Below, in pieces: positions 6,319-14,225 of a stretch of 14,236 nt of DNA. Below the pieces are notes generated by a model. It had not been told where the DNA came from and ran no database searches. It was given only the letters and a program-made list of their open reading frames with translations. Both the position numbers and the translations under genes were made by a program. The first letter of the stretch is position 1, and the number at the start of each line of letters is the position of its first letter. This stretch comes from an uncultured Archangium sp. (GTDB taxonomy: Bacteria > Myxococcota > Myxococcia > Myxococcales > Myxococcaceae), in NCBI GenBank assembly GCA_946479335.1, contig CAMLFP010000112.1:1-14236 (forward strand), in the 5' to 3' direction.

Positions 6319-6933
6319 TCACTTCTTGAGGCGCTTGCGGATCGACTCGAACACCTTGGGCACCGCTTCGGTGTTGGCGATGTTGATCACGAACGTGGGG
6401 ATGGAGCCGCCCGGCGCCGTGTACACGTAGTACGTCGCGAAGGTCTTCGAGGCGTCGGCGTTGCCCTCGAGCTGCCAGTAGCCGTCGTTGACGCGCACGC
6501 GCACCACGTCCTTCTTCTCCGGCATCATCGAGTCCTTCTCCGGGGGGAGCGCGTTCCAGACCACCTTGTAGTAGCCGGTCTTGCCGTCGTCGGTGGTGGT
6601 GCTCTCGTTGCGCAGCTTGATGAGGTAGTCGCGCTCCGAGACGATGGGCGCGGTCAGGTGCTGGTAGCTGACCACCTCTTTCCCGTCAGCGCTGCGCTCG
6701 AGCACCTTGGCCTCCGCCGTGTAGGGCATGAAGTCCTTGTAGTTGTCGAGGTCGTTGATGACGGCCCAGACCGCCTTCGGCGCGGCGTCGAACACCGCAG
6801 TGGCCTTCACTTCCTTCACGGAGCTGCCCTCTTTGTCGCGGCGCAGCACCGTCACACCACCTGTTTCGGCCGCCTTTTCCCACTTGGGTTCAGCGGTCAT
6901 CACCAGCGCCGGGAGCACAAGAAGCGTCAACAT
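6319..6933 (-). CDS. START/SRPBCC-like lipid-binding domain protein, secreted
   Basis: The 204-residue protein starts with a short hydrophobic leader (MLTLLVLPALVMTA) that may be cleaved after A14, although it lacks the usual basic n-region. The rest looks like a single START-type helix-grip domain: WEKAAETGGVTVLRR, VFDAAPKAVWAVINDLDNY, YQHLTAPIVSERDYLIKL, DGYWQLEGN, TYYVYTAPGGSIPTFVINIA and a C-terminal helix EAVPKVFESIRKRLKK. Such domains bind a hydrophobic ligand in a groove; the ligand here is unknown. The Shine-Dalgarno sequence AAGGA lies 8 nt before the ATG. The gene diverges from the OB-fold gene across only 41 bp, so the two promoters must overlap each other or the neighbouring genes. 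A periplasmic lipid-carrier role is an inference. Confidence 0.85.
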   Translation of the reverse strand: MLTLLVLPALVMTAEPKWEKAAETGGVTVLRRDKEGSSVKEVKATAVFDAAPKAVWAVINDLDNYKDFMPYTAEAKVLERSADGKEVVSYQHLTAPIVSERDYLIKLRNESTTTDDGKTGYYKVVWNALPPEKDSMMPEKKDVVRVRVNDGYWQLEGNADASKTFATYYVYTAPGGSIPTFVINIANTEAVPKVFESIRKRLKK

Positions 6934-6974
6934 GATTCACATCCTTATCGAAAAAGGCGAAAACGCGCACCTCC

Positions 6975-7691
6975 GTGACCGACACCAATCAGAGCGACGA
7001 GACCATCAGGAAGATCTGGGCGAAAGACTTGAAGACGGGTGAGTCAATTCACACCGTCTTTCGCGCGACCTTCAAAGAGAAAATCACCAGCAGGGCGGGC
7101 AAGTCCTTCCTCAAGCTCACCCTGGTGGACCGCACCGGGTCCATCGACGCGCGGATCTTCGAGAACGTCGCGGCCGCCGACGGCGCGTTCTCGACCGACG
7201 ACTACCTGCTCGTGAAGGGCAAGGTCGAGCAGTTCAAGGGCCACGCGCAGCTGGTCATCGAGAAGCTCGAGCGCCTCGACCCGGGCCCCATCGACGCGAA
7301 CGAGTTCGCGTACACGCCGCCGCCGCCCCCGCCTCCCCGCGAGGAGCGGAAGGAAGAGGTCGCCGCGCACCAGGCGAAGCTGCGCCTGAGCAAGCGCCTC
7401 GAGCGGCTGCTGGAGAACCCGCAGCTCGCCCAGGCGCTCGACAACTTCGTGGCGCACCTCGAGAAGGCGCTCGTGGCCCACCCGCCGCCGCCGAAGCCGG
7501 AGAAGAAGCCCCGCGCGCCGAGGGTGGAGACGAAGCCCCGCGCCGAGGAGCACAAGAAGCACGAGGAGCCGAAGCGCGACGCGTCGCTCCCCGAGGGCCT
7601 CGCGTTCAAGCCGTTCAACGCGCTCGTGCCCGCCGCGCCTGCGGAAGAGAAGCCGGCGGAGCCCGCCAGCAGCGAACCCGTCAGCACCTGA
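6975..7691 (+). CDS. OB-fold nucleic-acid-binding protein, YhaM-like without HD domain
   Basis: The 238-residue protein begins at GTG 6975. Residues about 14-102 form a tRNA_anti-type OB fold: KDLKTGESIHTVF, KSFLKLTLVDRTGSIDARIF and LVKGKVEQFKGHAQLVIEKL. This closely follows the N-terminal domain of the exoribonuclease YhaM. A helical segment at about 136-168 (LLENPQLAQALDNFVAHLEK) resembles the linker before the YhaM HD domain, but the HD domain is absent and a Pro/Lys/Glu-rich tail follows. P115-P121 is a run of seven prolines, expected to stall ribosomes without EF-P. The protein probably binds single-stranded DNA or RNA in the cytoplasm; no nuclease residues are seen. It lies 3 nt before the MshEN gene and is probably co-transcribed with it. 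Confidence 0.87.
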   Translation: MTDTNQSDETIRKIWAKDLKTGESIHTVFRATFKEKITSRAGKSFLKLTLVDRTGSIDARIFENVAAADGAFSTDDYLLVKGKVEQFKGHAQLVIEKLERLDPGPIDANEFAYTPPPPPPPREERKEEVAAHQAKLRLSKRLERLLENPQLAQALDNFVAHLEKALVAHPPPPKPEKKPRAPRVETKPRAEEHKKHEEPKRDASLPEGLAFKPFNALVPAAPAEEKPAEPASSEPVST

Positions 7692-7694
7692 CGT

Positions 7695-9620
7695 ATGGCC
7701 GGAAAGCGACTCGGGGAGAAGCTCATCGAAGCGGGCCTGGCCTCGGCGGAGTCTGTCGAGCAGGCGCTGAGCCACCAGAAGATCACCGGGCACCGCCTCG
7801 GTGACTGTCTGGTGGAGCTGGGCCTCATTCAAGAAGGCCCCCTGCTCCGCTTTCTGGCCACGGAGTTCAAGACGCGCTTCGTGTCGGCCGAGAAGCTGGC
7901 CGCCGCGAAGATCGCGCCCGAGGTGCTGGAGAAGGTGCCGGTGCGCATGGCCGAGAAGCAGGACTTCCTGCCCATCGCCTACGACGCCGAGCGCCGCGTG
8001 CTGTCGATCGTGATGGCCGAGCCGCAGAACGAAGCGCTGGTGAAGGAGATCGCGCTCATCACCGACATGACGGAGGTCTTCGCCTACGTCGGCGTGCGCA
8101 GCGCCATCCAGGCCGGCATCAAGAAGCACTACTACGGCGACCCGACCGCGTTCTCGTCGATGCACAGCAGCGCCTCGATGGTGACCGACGCGCGGAAGCT
8201 CGCCGGTGCGTACGAGGGCAGCGAGTCGCGCGTGGTCGCGATGAATGAGGTGTCGGGCCGCACCTCGAGCCAGGGCGGCTCGGGCAAGACCAACAGCCGG
8301 CTGAACCCCACGCAGCTGCGCGAGGCGCTGGGCGCGGTGCGCGGCACCGTCGGTGAGAACGACTTCGTCGAGACGCTGAACATCCTCGTGGGGCTGCTGG
8401 AGATGCCGCGCAAGGAGTTCCGCGGGCACTCCGGGCAGATCGCGCGTCAGGCGCAGCTGATGGCGCGCCGCCTCGGCATGCAGCCGCGCGAGGTCTCGCA
8501 CACCTCCATCGCCGCGTACCTCCACGACCTCGGCAAGAAGCCCGATCACCACCTCACGCTGCCGCTCATCGCCTCGAACCCCGAGGCGAAGGCCGAGGCC
8601 AAGCGCTACGCGCGCGCGCCCATCAAGCTCTTCGAGACGGTGCACCTCCCGGGCGGGGTCAACGCCATCCTCGCGCAGCTGTACGAGTGCTTCGATGGCA
8701 CCGGCGTGCCGCAGGGCGTGAAGGGGGAAGACATCACGCTCGGGGCGCGCATCATCGCCGCCGTCGACGCCTTCTTCGACCTCACGCGCAACCCCTTCAA
8801 CCCGCATGGCCGCGTGCTGACCAAAGCCGAGGCGATGACCCTGATGCGCGAGAGCTCGCTGTTCGACCCGCAGGTCATCGACGCGCTGTCGGTGCTGCAG
8901 TCGGGCGACCTCCTCAAGCAGCGCGTGGAGCAGGACGGCCGGCAGATCTTCATCGCCGACCCCGACGAGGCGGTGCGCACCGACCTGATGGACGAGCTGA
9001 GCAAGGGCGGCATGGTGGTGCAGTCGGTCATCAAGCTCGACGGCGTCATCGACGCGGCGCTCAGCAACGAGGCCGACACCATCGTGGTGGGGCTGGGCTA
9101 CGGCGTGGGCGACATCGTGGCGTTGGTGCAGTTCATCCGCGCGCGGCCCGAGAGCGCGTCGTTGCCGGTGCTGCTGCTGGGTGACCCGACCGACGCAGGC
9201 AGCCGTGAACGCCTCATGCAGGCGGGCATCACGGGCTTCATCCCGCTCCCGCTGGCGCCGGAGGAAGCGGCGAGCACCATCCGCAAGGCGTACCTCGATC
9301 GCATCGAGCACGGCGGCCTCGGCCACACCGTGCGCGGCAGCTTCGACGAATTGTCGGCGGCAGACCTCGCGAAGATCATCGGCGTGTCGATGAAGTCAGG
9401 CCGCTTGCTGGTGCGCGCCGGGCCGCAGGAGGGCTACCTCCAGGTCGAGAAGGGCCGCGTCATCTACGCGACGTGGGCCGACAAGAAGGGCGAGGCGGCC
9501 ATCGCGCCGATGCTGGCGATGCCCCAGGCCGACTTCACCTTCGACCCCGAGGCGCTGCTGACCGACATGCCCAACGCCGACCGAGACTTCGACGTCATCG
9601 CGCGCGAGCTGGGCCGGTAG
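7695..9620 (+). CDS. MshEN, degenerate HD-GYP, pseudo-receiver and DUF4388 signalling protein
   Basis: The 641-residue soluble protein has four modules. Residues 1-150 are an MshEN/GspE N-terminal domain with two RLG repeats (from R5 and R34), the class that binds cyclic di-GMP, ending in the usual KKHYYG. After a Ser/Gly-rich linker (about 151-205), residues 225-400 resemble HD-GYP. H245 and H277-D278 (LHDLGKK) are present, but GYP is G337-V338-P339 and the HHE before DG is LYE. The segment between the mid-domain His and DG is also shortened, so phosphodiesterase activity is doubtful. Residues 416-535 resemble a receiver with D422 and D424, but the phospho-acceptor position reads VVGL and the usual Thr and Lys are lost. 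Residues 546-636 match DUF4388/PATAN. It is probably a c-di-GMP-responsive adaptor rather than an enzyme. Translation is likely coupled to the OB-fold gene 3 nt upstream. Confidence 0.88.
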   Translation: MAGKRLGEKLIEAGLASAESVEQALSHQKITGHRLGDCLVELGLIQEGPLLRFLATEFKTRFVSAEKLAAAKIAPEVLEKVPVRMAEKQDFLPIAYDAERRVLSIVMAEPQNEALVKEIALITDMTEVFAYVGVRSAIQAGIKKHYYGDPTAFSSMHSSASMVTDARKLAGAYEGSESRVVAMNEVSGRTSSQGGSGKTNSRLNPTQLREALGAVRGTVGENDFVETLNILVGLLEMPRKEFRGHSGQIARQAQLMARRLGMQPREVSHTSIAAYLHDLGKKPDHHLTLPLIASNPEAKAEAKRYARAPIKLFETVHLPGGVNAILAQLYECFDGTGVPQGVKGEDITLGARIIAAVDAFFDLTRNPFNPHGRVLTKAEAMTLMRESSLFDPQVIDALSVLQSGDLLKQRVEQDGRQIFIADPDEAVRTDLMDELSKGGMVVQSVIKLDGVIDAALSNEADTIVVGLGYGVGDIVALVQFIRARPESASLPVLLLGDPTDAGSRERLMQAGITGFIPLPLAPEEAASTIRKAYLDRIEHGGLGHTVRGSFDELSAADLAKIIGVSMKSGRLLVRAGPQEGYLQVEKGRVIYATWADKKGEAAIAPMLAMPQADFTFDPEALLTDMPNADRDFDVIARELGR

Positions 9621-9625
9621 AAAAT

Positions 9626-9646
9626 CCCTCTCCCCCGGGGAGAGGG
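9626..9646 (-). terminator. Perfect GC-rich palindrome, likely terminator and REP-like unit
   Basis: CCCTCTCCCC (9626-9635) and GGGGAGAGGG (9637-9646) form a perfect 10-bp inverted repeat with a 1-nt centre. A second small hairpin CTCGC-GCA-GCGAG follows at 9648-9660, then GGGGTGAGGGG. It lies between two convergent genes. On the minus strand the hairpin is followed by ATTTTC, so it can terminate the tatD operon. The arrangement CCCTCTCCCC..GGGGAGAGGG..GCGAGGGGTGAGGG looks like the dispersed palindromic repeats seen in many proteobacterial genomes; no second copy occurs in this window. Confidence 0.7.
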
Positions 9647-9676
9647 TCTCGCGCAGCGAGGGGTGAGGGGCGGCTT

Positions 9677-10459
9677 CTAGAACGCCAGTGTCAGTCCGAG
9701 CAGGCTCGCAGTGTTCTTCGCGCAGATGAGCGCCACCTCGTCAGCGTCGCGCCCGTGCAGCTCGGCGACCTTCTTCGCCGTCTCTGCGACGCGCATCGGC
9801 TCGTTGGGCCACTTCCCGCGGAACGGCGCGGGCGAGAGGTACGGCGAGTCGGTCTCCACCATCAGCCGCTCCAACGGCGCGAACTTCACGGCCTCCTGCA
9901 GCGGCTCGACCTTCTTGTAGGTGACGACGCCGGAGATGGAGAGGTGGAACCCGAGATCGAGGTACCGCCGCGCGGCGGCCGTGTCGCCGGTGAAGCAGTG
10001 GATCATGCCCTTCGACATGCCTTCAGATTTCAGGATCTCGAAGCAGTCGTCATGCGCGTCGCGCACGTGGATGACGATGGGCTTGCCGGTGCGCTTCGCG
10101 AGCGCGCACTGCCGGCGAAAGCCCTCGGCCTGCGCGTCGCGCGGGGAATGGTCGTAGTAGTAGTCGAGGCCGGTCTCGCCGATGCCCTTCACTTCCGGCA
10201 GCGCGGCGAGGCGCTCGAGCTCGCTCCAGTCGTCGGCGGTGGCCTGCGCGGCGTCGTGCGGGTGGATGCCGATGGTCGGCGTGAGGAAGTCGGGGTGCGC
10301 GCGCGCGGCGTTCAACGCGTTGCCGAAGTCGCCCGGCTTCTGCAGCAGCCCGACGACGACCGCGTGCACCACGCCCGCGGCCCGCGCACGCTCGATGACC
10401 TCGCCAGTGACCGGGAAGTCCTTCGTCTCGAGGTGACAGTGCGAATCAACGAGCTTCAT
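9677..10459 (-). CDS. tatD: TatD-family metal-dependent hydrolase (DNase)
   Basis: The 260-residue protein has the full TatD TIM-barrel metal site: H7 and H9 (DSHCHLE), E95 (GIGETGLDYYY), H131 (PIVIHVRDA), H154 (MIHCFTGD) and D204 (METDSPYL; here VETDSPYLSP). Length and motif order are normal for family members such as YcfH, which act as DNA exonucleases or phosphoesterases in the cytoplasm. The symbol is given at family level. The ATG lies inside the end of the HEAT-repeat gene (14-nt overlap) and follows GAGGA at 8 nt, so it is translated from the same minus-strand transcript as the helicase and HEAT genes. This is the last gene before the palindrome at 9626-9646. Confidence 0.95.
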   Translation of the reverse strand: MKLVDSHCHLETKDFPVTGEVIERARAAGVVHAVVVGLLQKPGDFGNALNAARAHPDFLTPTIGIHPHDAAQATADDWSELERLAALPEVKGIGETGLDYYYDHSPRDAQAEGFRRQCALAKRTGKPIVIHVRDAHDDCFEILKSEGMSKGMIHCFTGDTAAARRYLDLGFHLSISGVVTYKKVEPLQEAVKFAPLERLMVETDSPYLSPAPFRGKWPNEPMRVAETAKKVAELHGRDADEVALICAKNTASLLGLTLAF

Positions 10460-11375
10460 CGGCGTAGTCCTCGAGGAGCTGCGCGAGCTCCTTCTGTGCT
10501 TCGGCGTCGGTCAACGTCATCGCCTCGACCTCGGCGCGCGCGCCCTGCCGCAACAGCCCTTCGGCGACGTCGAGCTTGAAGTCATCGCTGCCCTCGCCCT
10601 TCGCCGCGGCGAGCAGCGCCGCCTTGACGTCGTCACCCGGGTGGAAGCCCAACGCGCGCGCGGCGGTGCCCTGCGCGAAGTCTCCCGGCGTCGAGAGGAT
10701 CTCGAGCAGCTTCGCTTTGGCCTCGGGCGAATCGAGCTCACCGAGCGCCTCGACGGCCATCGGGCGATCGATCGCCAGCTTCTTGCCGACGCGCGAGAAG
10801 AGGTGCGCGACACCCTCCGCGTCGCCCAGCACCGCCAGCGCCGTCGCCACGCGCGTGCGGTCGAACGGCGGCACCAGCCAGCTGTTCAACACCCGCTTCA
10901 ACGGCGGCACCGCGCGGGGGTCGCCCAGCAGCGCCAGCGCGCCCGCAGCGCGAAAGCGGAAGTCAGCGCTCTTGAGCCCCTCGACCAACACCTCGAAGCC
11001 GGCGCCGTGCTTGAGCATCGCGATGCCGCGGGCCGCCTCGAAGCGCACCGGCAACTGCGCGTCTTGCAGCGCGACGGTCAGCGTGCCGCGCGCGTCGGGC
11101 AACGCGAGATCAGCCAGCCGACCCGTCGCCTCGACGCGGAGCTCCACTTCGGGCGCGGAGACGAAGCGCGCGAGCAACTCCCTCGCCTCGGCGGGAGGCA
11201 GCCGCGTGCCGGCCAGCGCCAGGCCCGCGCGACGCACGTTCACCTGCGCATCGGCGATGAGGCGCGGCACGTCGGAGACGTTGCCCAGCTCCACCAGCGT
11301 CTCCGCGGCCTCCAGGCGGCGCTCCGGTGAACGCTCCGACTCGAGGGCCAGCAGTGCGGTCTCGCGCTCGTTCAT
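10446..11375 (-). CDS. HEAT-repeat protein
   Basis: The 309-residue protein starts MNERETALLALESERSPERR. A GTG 7 codons upstream is possible, but its added residues do not fit the repeat pattern. The whole length is helical repeats of the HEAT type, seen in units such as RRLEAAETLVELGNVSDVPR, VRFEAARGIAMLKHGAGFEV, FRFRAAGALALLGDPRAVPP and RPMAVEALGELDSPEAKAKL. About nine or ten repeats can be counted. There is no signal peptide or membrane helix. Such solenoids are protein-binding scaffolds; the partner is unknown. It begins 48 nt after the helicase stop and overlaps tatD by 14 nt, which makes a three-gene operon likely. Confidence 0.85.
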   Translation of the reverse strand: MNERETALLALESERSPERRLEAAETLVELGNVSDVPRLIADAQVNVRRAGLALAGTRLPPAEARELLARFVSAPEVELRVEATGRLADLALPDARGTLTVALQDAQLPVRFEAARGIAMLKHGAGFEVLVEGLKSADFRFRAAGALALLGDPRAVPPLKRVLNSWLVPPFDRTRVATALAVLGDAEGVAHLFSRVGKKLAIDRPMAVEALGELDSPEAKAKLLEILSTPGDFAQGTAARALGFHPGDDVKAALLAAAKGEGSDDFKLDVAEGLLRQGARAEVEAMTLTDAEAQKELAQLLEDYADEAR

Positions 11376-11423
11376 GCCAGTGGCTTTACACAGCACGCCC
11401 GGCGCGCGCTCGCGGAAAGCGGG

Positions 11424-14153
11424 TCACTCGACCCAGAAGTACGACGACGCGACCAACGTGCGGTTGGTGACGACCTTCGCCTTCTGCGACAGCGCCGCGA
11501 GGGTGCGGTCTTTCTCGGCGTATTTCGCGTCTTCCGACTGGCGCAGCTGCGTCAGCTTGCGGCGGTACTCGCGCTCGAGGCGCTCGGCTGACGCGCGGGC
11601 CTTCATGCGCTCCGCGGGGTCCTCGATGCCGGTGACCTGCTTGCGCGCCTCTTCCCATTCGTTGCGCGCGCGCTCCATCTGCTGACGGGGCGTGAAGAGG
11701 CAGTCTTCGGCGAAGCGATCGGCGCGGTCCTTCGCGGCGTCGAGCTCGAGCATGTTCTTGCGCTCGGCGGCGCGGGTGAGCTCGTCCTTCGCGGCCATCA
11801 GGGCCTTCTCGTGCTCCAGCGTGGGCAGCGTCGGCGGCGGCATGCGGCCCTCGACCTCCCGCGCCATCGCGCGCGGCAGCAGCTCGGCGTCGAGGTACGG
11901 CACCACGCGCCACCCCTCGCCGTACTTGGTGCACACGATGTGCACCACGCGCTCCTCGGGCTTCAAGCCGGTGAGCTCGAAGCGGTACGCGTACCACCAG
12001 CCCTGCTTGCCCAGCAGCCCCTCGAGCTTCGGAGGCAGCGTGGAGCCATCGATGGTCAGCGTGGTGACGGCGTCGTTGGTGCGCGCGCGGACTTCCTTCG
12101 CAGCGAGCGCCAGCTGACGGCGGCCGACGGCGGCGGTGCCCAGCACCGAGCCGGTGAAGTTCTTCTCCTGGAGCTTGCGCTTGCTGACCGCCTCGCGCGC
12201 AGCGTCACCGGCCACGCGGAGCTTGTTGCGCACATCGCCGTCGAAGCGCTCGATGAGCTTGGCGCGCGTCTCCATCATGCGCTGGTTGATGCCGGTCTCG
12301 AGGTCCTTCCGGAGCGCGTCGAAGGCGGTGTTGATCTCCTCGGGCAGCCGGCACGACTGGTAGATCTCCAGCACGCGCTTCTCGAAGTCGACGCCGCTCT
12401 CCAGCGCCCCGAGGATCTCGTCCGACGCGCCGAACACGCCGTCGAAGAGGTTCAGCTTGCGCTCCAGCAGCTCGTACAACCGCGCGTCGGCGGCGTTGCT
12501 GCGGTTGAGGAAGTTGAGCACCAGCACGTCGCGCTGCTGGCCGTAACGGTGGCAGCGGCCGATGCGCTGCTCGACGCGCTGCGGGTTCCACGGCAAGTCG
12601 TAGTTCACGACCAGGTTGCAGAACTGGAGGTTCAAGCCCTCCGCCCCGGCCTCGGTCATCAGGAGGATCTGCTTCTCCTCCTTGAACTGCCGCACCAGCT
12701 CGCGGCGCGCTTCGGGCGTGCCCGCGTCACCGGTCAGCTTGCAGATCTTCCCCGCGTAGCCGTGCGCGCCCAGCAGGTTCTCGAGGTACTCGAGCGTGCG
12801 CTTGCTCTCCGTGAAGACGACCGCCTTCTCGGGCCACTGGTGCGCGCGGGCGACGGTGAACACGCGGTCCAACGCGCGCTTGAGCGCATCACCCTTGGCG
12901 TTCACCTTGATGGCGTCGGCGCGATCCGCGAAGCGGCGGAGCTCCCAGACCTCGCGCTCCATGTTGGCGATGACGTTGCCGCGCGGCTTGTTGTCGTCTT
13001 CCCAGCTCTCGGCCTCTTCGGCGAAGTGCTTGAGCTCCTCGGGTTCGAAGAGCAGCGAGTTCGCGGCCTGCCCCAGCTTGGCGGCGGCGAGGCGCTTCTC
13101 GAGCGTCTCCGACAGCTTCCGCAGCGTGGGCGCGATGGCGTACGTCGAAGACGCGAGCAGCTTCCGGTACACCAGCGTGAGCAGCGTCTTCTTCGCGGGC
13201 TCGATGGCCGCGCTCTCCGGCCGGCGGAGGTACTCGCTCACCTCTTCGTAGAGCGCCTGCTCCTCGGGGAGCGGCGTGAAGTCTTCGACCACGCTGCGGC
13301 GGTTCGTGTACTTCACGTACTCGCGCACCTGGCGGCGCAGCGTGCGCTGCACCACCGGCGCGATGCGGTAGCGGATCTCCTTCTGGCTCTGCTCCGTCAG
13401 CCCGCCGGTCTCGGCGTCGATCGGGAAGTGCGCGCGGAACGCCTCTTCAGGCCCGAGGATCGCCTCGTCGAGCAGCGACATGAGCCCGAACAACTCGCTC
13501 ATCTCGTTCTGGAGCGGCGTCGCCGTCAGCAGCAGCTTGGGCGCCTTGCCCAGCGCGGCCTTGAGCGCCTTGCCCATCTTGTTGTTGGGCTTGTGCGAGT
13601 TGCGCAGGCGGTGCGCCTCGTCGATGACCACGAGGTCCCACTGGATCTGCGAGACCAGCTCCTGGCGGAACGCGGCGAACGGGTGCGAGGCGATGACGAC
13701 GCACGGCTGATCAAACGCGTTGCCGGTGGCGCGAATGGTGCGCCCGTCGACCACCACGGCGTCGACGTCGAACTTCTCCTTGAGCTCCTGCTGCCACTGC
13801 GCGCGCAGCGTGGCGGGCGCCAGCACGAGGATGCGCGTCTTCCCTTCAGCGGCGAGCTGGCCGATGACGATGCCGGCTTCGATGGTCTTCCCGAGACCGA
13901 CCTCGTCGGCCAGCATGCAGCCGCCGCGCGAGAGCGAATCCATCGCGAAAACAGCGGCTTCCAGCTGGTGGGGGTTGAGATCGACCTTCGCCTCGGCCAC
14001 CGCGCGCATCACGCGGGCCTGCCCGTCGGCGACCTTCCCCGTCAGCTCCTCCGCGAGGAGCCGCTCGTGGAAGCGCGTCAGCGACTTTTCTGGGCTGTTT
14101 ACGGGGGGTTGAACCTTCGCCAACTCCCCCCCGATACGGGCGATCTCCGACAT
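11424..14153 (-). CDS. SNF2-family helicase/translocase
   Basis: The 909-residue protein is a Swi2/Snf2 ATPase of the bacterial HepA/RapA-related branch. Motif I ADEVGLGKTIEAG lies at about 82-94, the DEAH box (VVIDEAHRLRN) at 175-185 and motif III LLLTATPLQN at 207-216. Motif V TEAGAEGLNLQ is at 500-510 and motif VI QRIGRCHRYGQ at 529-539. It lacks an N-terminal Tudor-like pair as in RapA. After the helicase core come LLERKLNLFDGVFGASDEIL and SGVDFEKRVLEIY, a block I associate with large stand-alone SNF2 proteins that are often found in genomic islands. A Lys/Glu-rich, probably coiled-coil C terminus (about 780-880) follows, ending in SSYFWVE. The ATG at 14153 is chosen; a TTG at 14192 coincides with a -35 box. 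It probably remodels protein-nucleic acid complexes. It is the first gene of the HEAT-tatD operon. Confidence 0.93.
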   Translation of the reverse strand: MSEIARIGGELAKVQPPVNSPEKSLTRFHERLLAEELTGKVADGQARVMRAVAEAKVDLNPHQLEAAVFAMDSLSRGGCMLADEVGLGKTIEAGIVIGQLAAEGKTRILVLAPATLRAQWQQELKEKFDVDAVVVDGRTIRATGNAFDQPCVVIASHPFAAFRQELVSQIQWDLVVIDEAHRLRNSHKPNNKMGKALKAALGKAPKLLLTATPLQNEMSELFGLMSLLDEAILGPEEAFRAHFPIDAETGGLTEQSQKEIRYRIAPVVQRTLRRQVREYVKYTNRRSVVEDFTPLPEEQALYEEVSEYLRRPESAAIEPAKKTLLTLVYRKLLASSTYAIAPTLRKLSETLEKRLAAAKLGQAANSLLFEPEELKHFAEEAESWEDDNKPRGNVIANMEREVWELRRFADRADAIKVNAKGDALKRALDRVFTVARAHQWPEKAVVFTESKRTLEYLENLLGAHGYAGKICKLTGDAGTPEARRELVRQFKEEKQILLMTEAGAEGLNLQFCNLVVNYDLPWNPQRVEQRIGRCHRYGQQRDVLVLNFLNRSNAADARLYELLERKLNLFDGVFGASDEILGALESGVDFEKRVLEIYQSCRLPEEINTAFDALRKDLETGINQRMMETRAKLIERFDGDVRNKLRVAGDAAREAVSKRKLQEKNFTGSVLGTAAVGRRQLALAAKEVRARTNDAVTTLTIDGSTLPPKLEGLLGKQGWWYAYRFELTGLKPEERVVHIVCTKYGEGWRVVPYLDAELLPRAMAREVEGRMPPPTLPTLEHEKALMAAKDELTRAAERKNMLELDAAKDRADRFAEDCLFTPRQQMERARNEWEEARKQVTGIEDPAERMKARASAERLEREYRRKLTQLRQSEDAKYAEKDRTLAALSQKAKVVTNRTLVASSYFWVE

Positions 14154-14164
14154 GGATGTAGCGC

Positions 14165-14192
14165 ATCTTGATCGTGCGAAAAGCCCTGTCAA
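14165..14192 (-). promoter_or_regulatory. Sigma-70-like promoter of the helicase operon
   Basis: On the minus strand a perfect TTGACA (14192-14187) is followed after 16 nt by CAAGAT (14170-14165), a partial TATAAT match. The start site would lie near 14158, only about 5 nt before the ATG at 14153. No Shine-Dalgarno sequence precedes that ATG, so the messenger may be nearly leaderless. Confidence 0.5.
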
Positions 14193-14205
14193 ATTCGAGT
14201 TTTCC

Positions 14206-14225
14206 GAGGCCGATTTACCGGCCTC
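14206..14225. repeat. Hairpin upstream of the helicase promoter
   Basis: GAGGCCG (14206-14212) and CGGCCTC (14219-14225) form a 7-bp stem with a 6-nt loop just upstream of the -35 box. No T-tract follows on either strand. It could be an operator or part of an upstream gene's terminator outside the window. Confidence 0.35.

Noticed and set aside
7044..9326. 760-codon minus-strand ORF opposite the OB and MshEN genes
   Set aside because: It spans two well-supported genes and lacks any family motif; the length comes from high GC content.
11811..14171. 786-codon plus-strand ORF opposite the helicase
   Set aside because: It is antisense to a clear SNF2 gene, with low-complexity Leu/Arg/Gln-rich sequence and no motifs.
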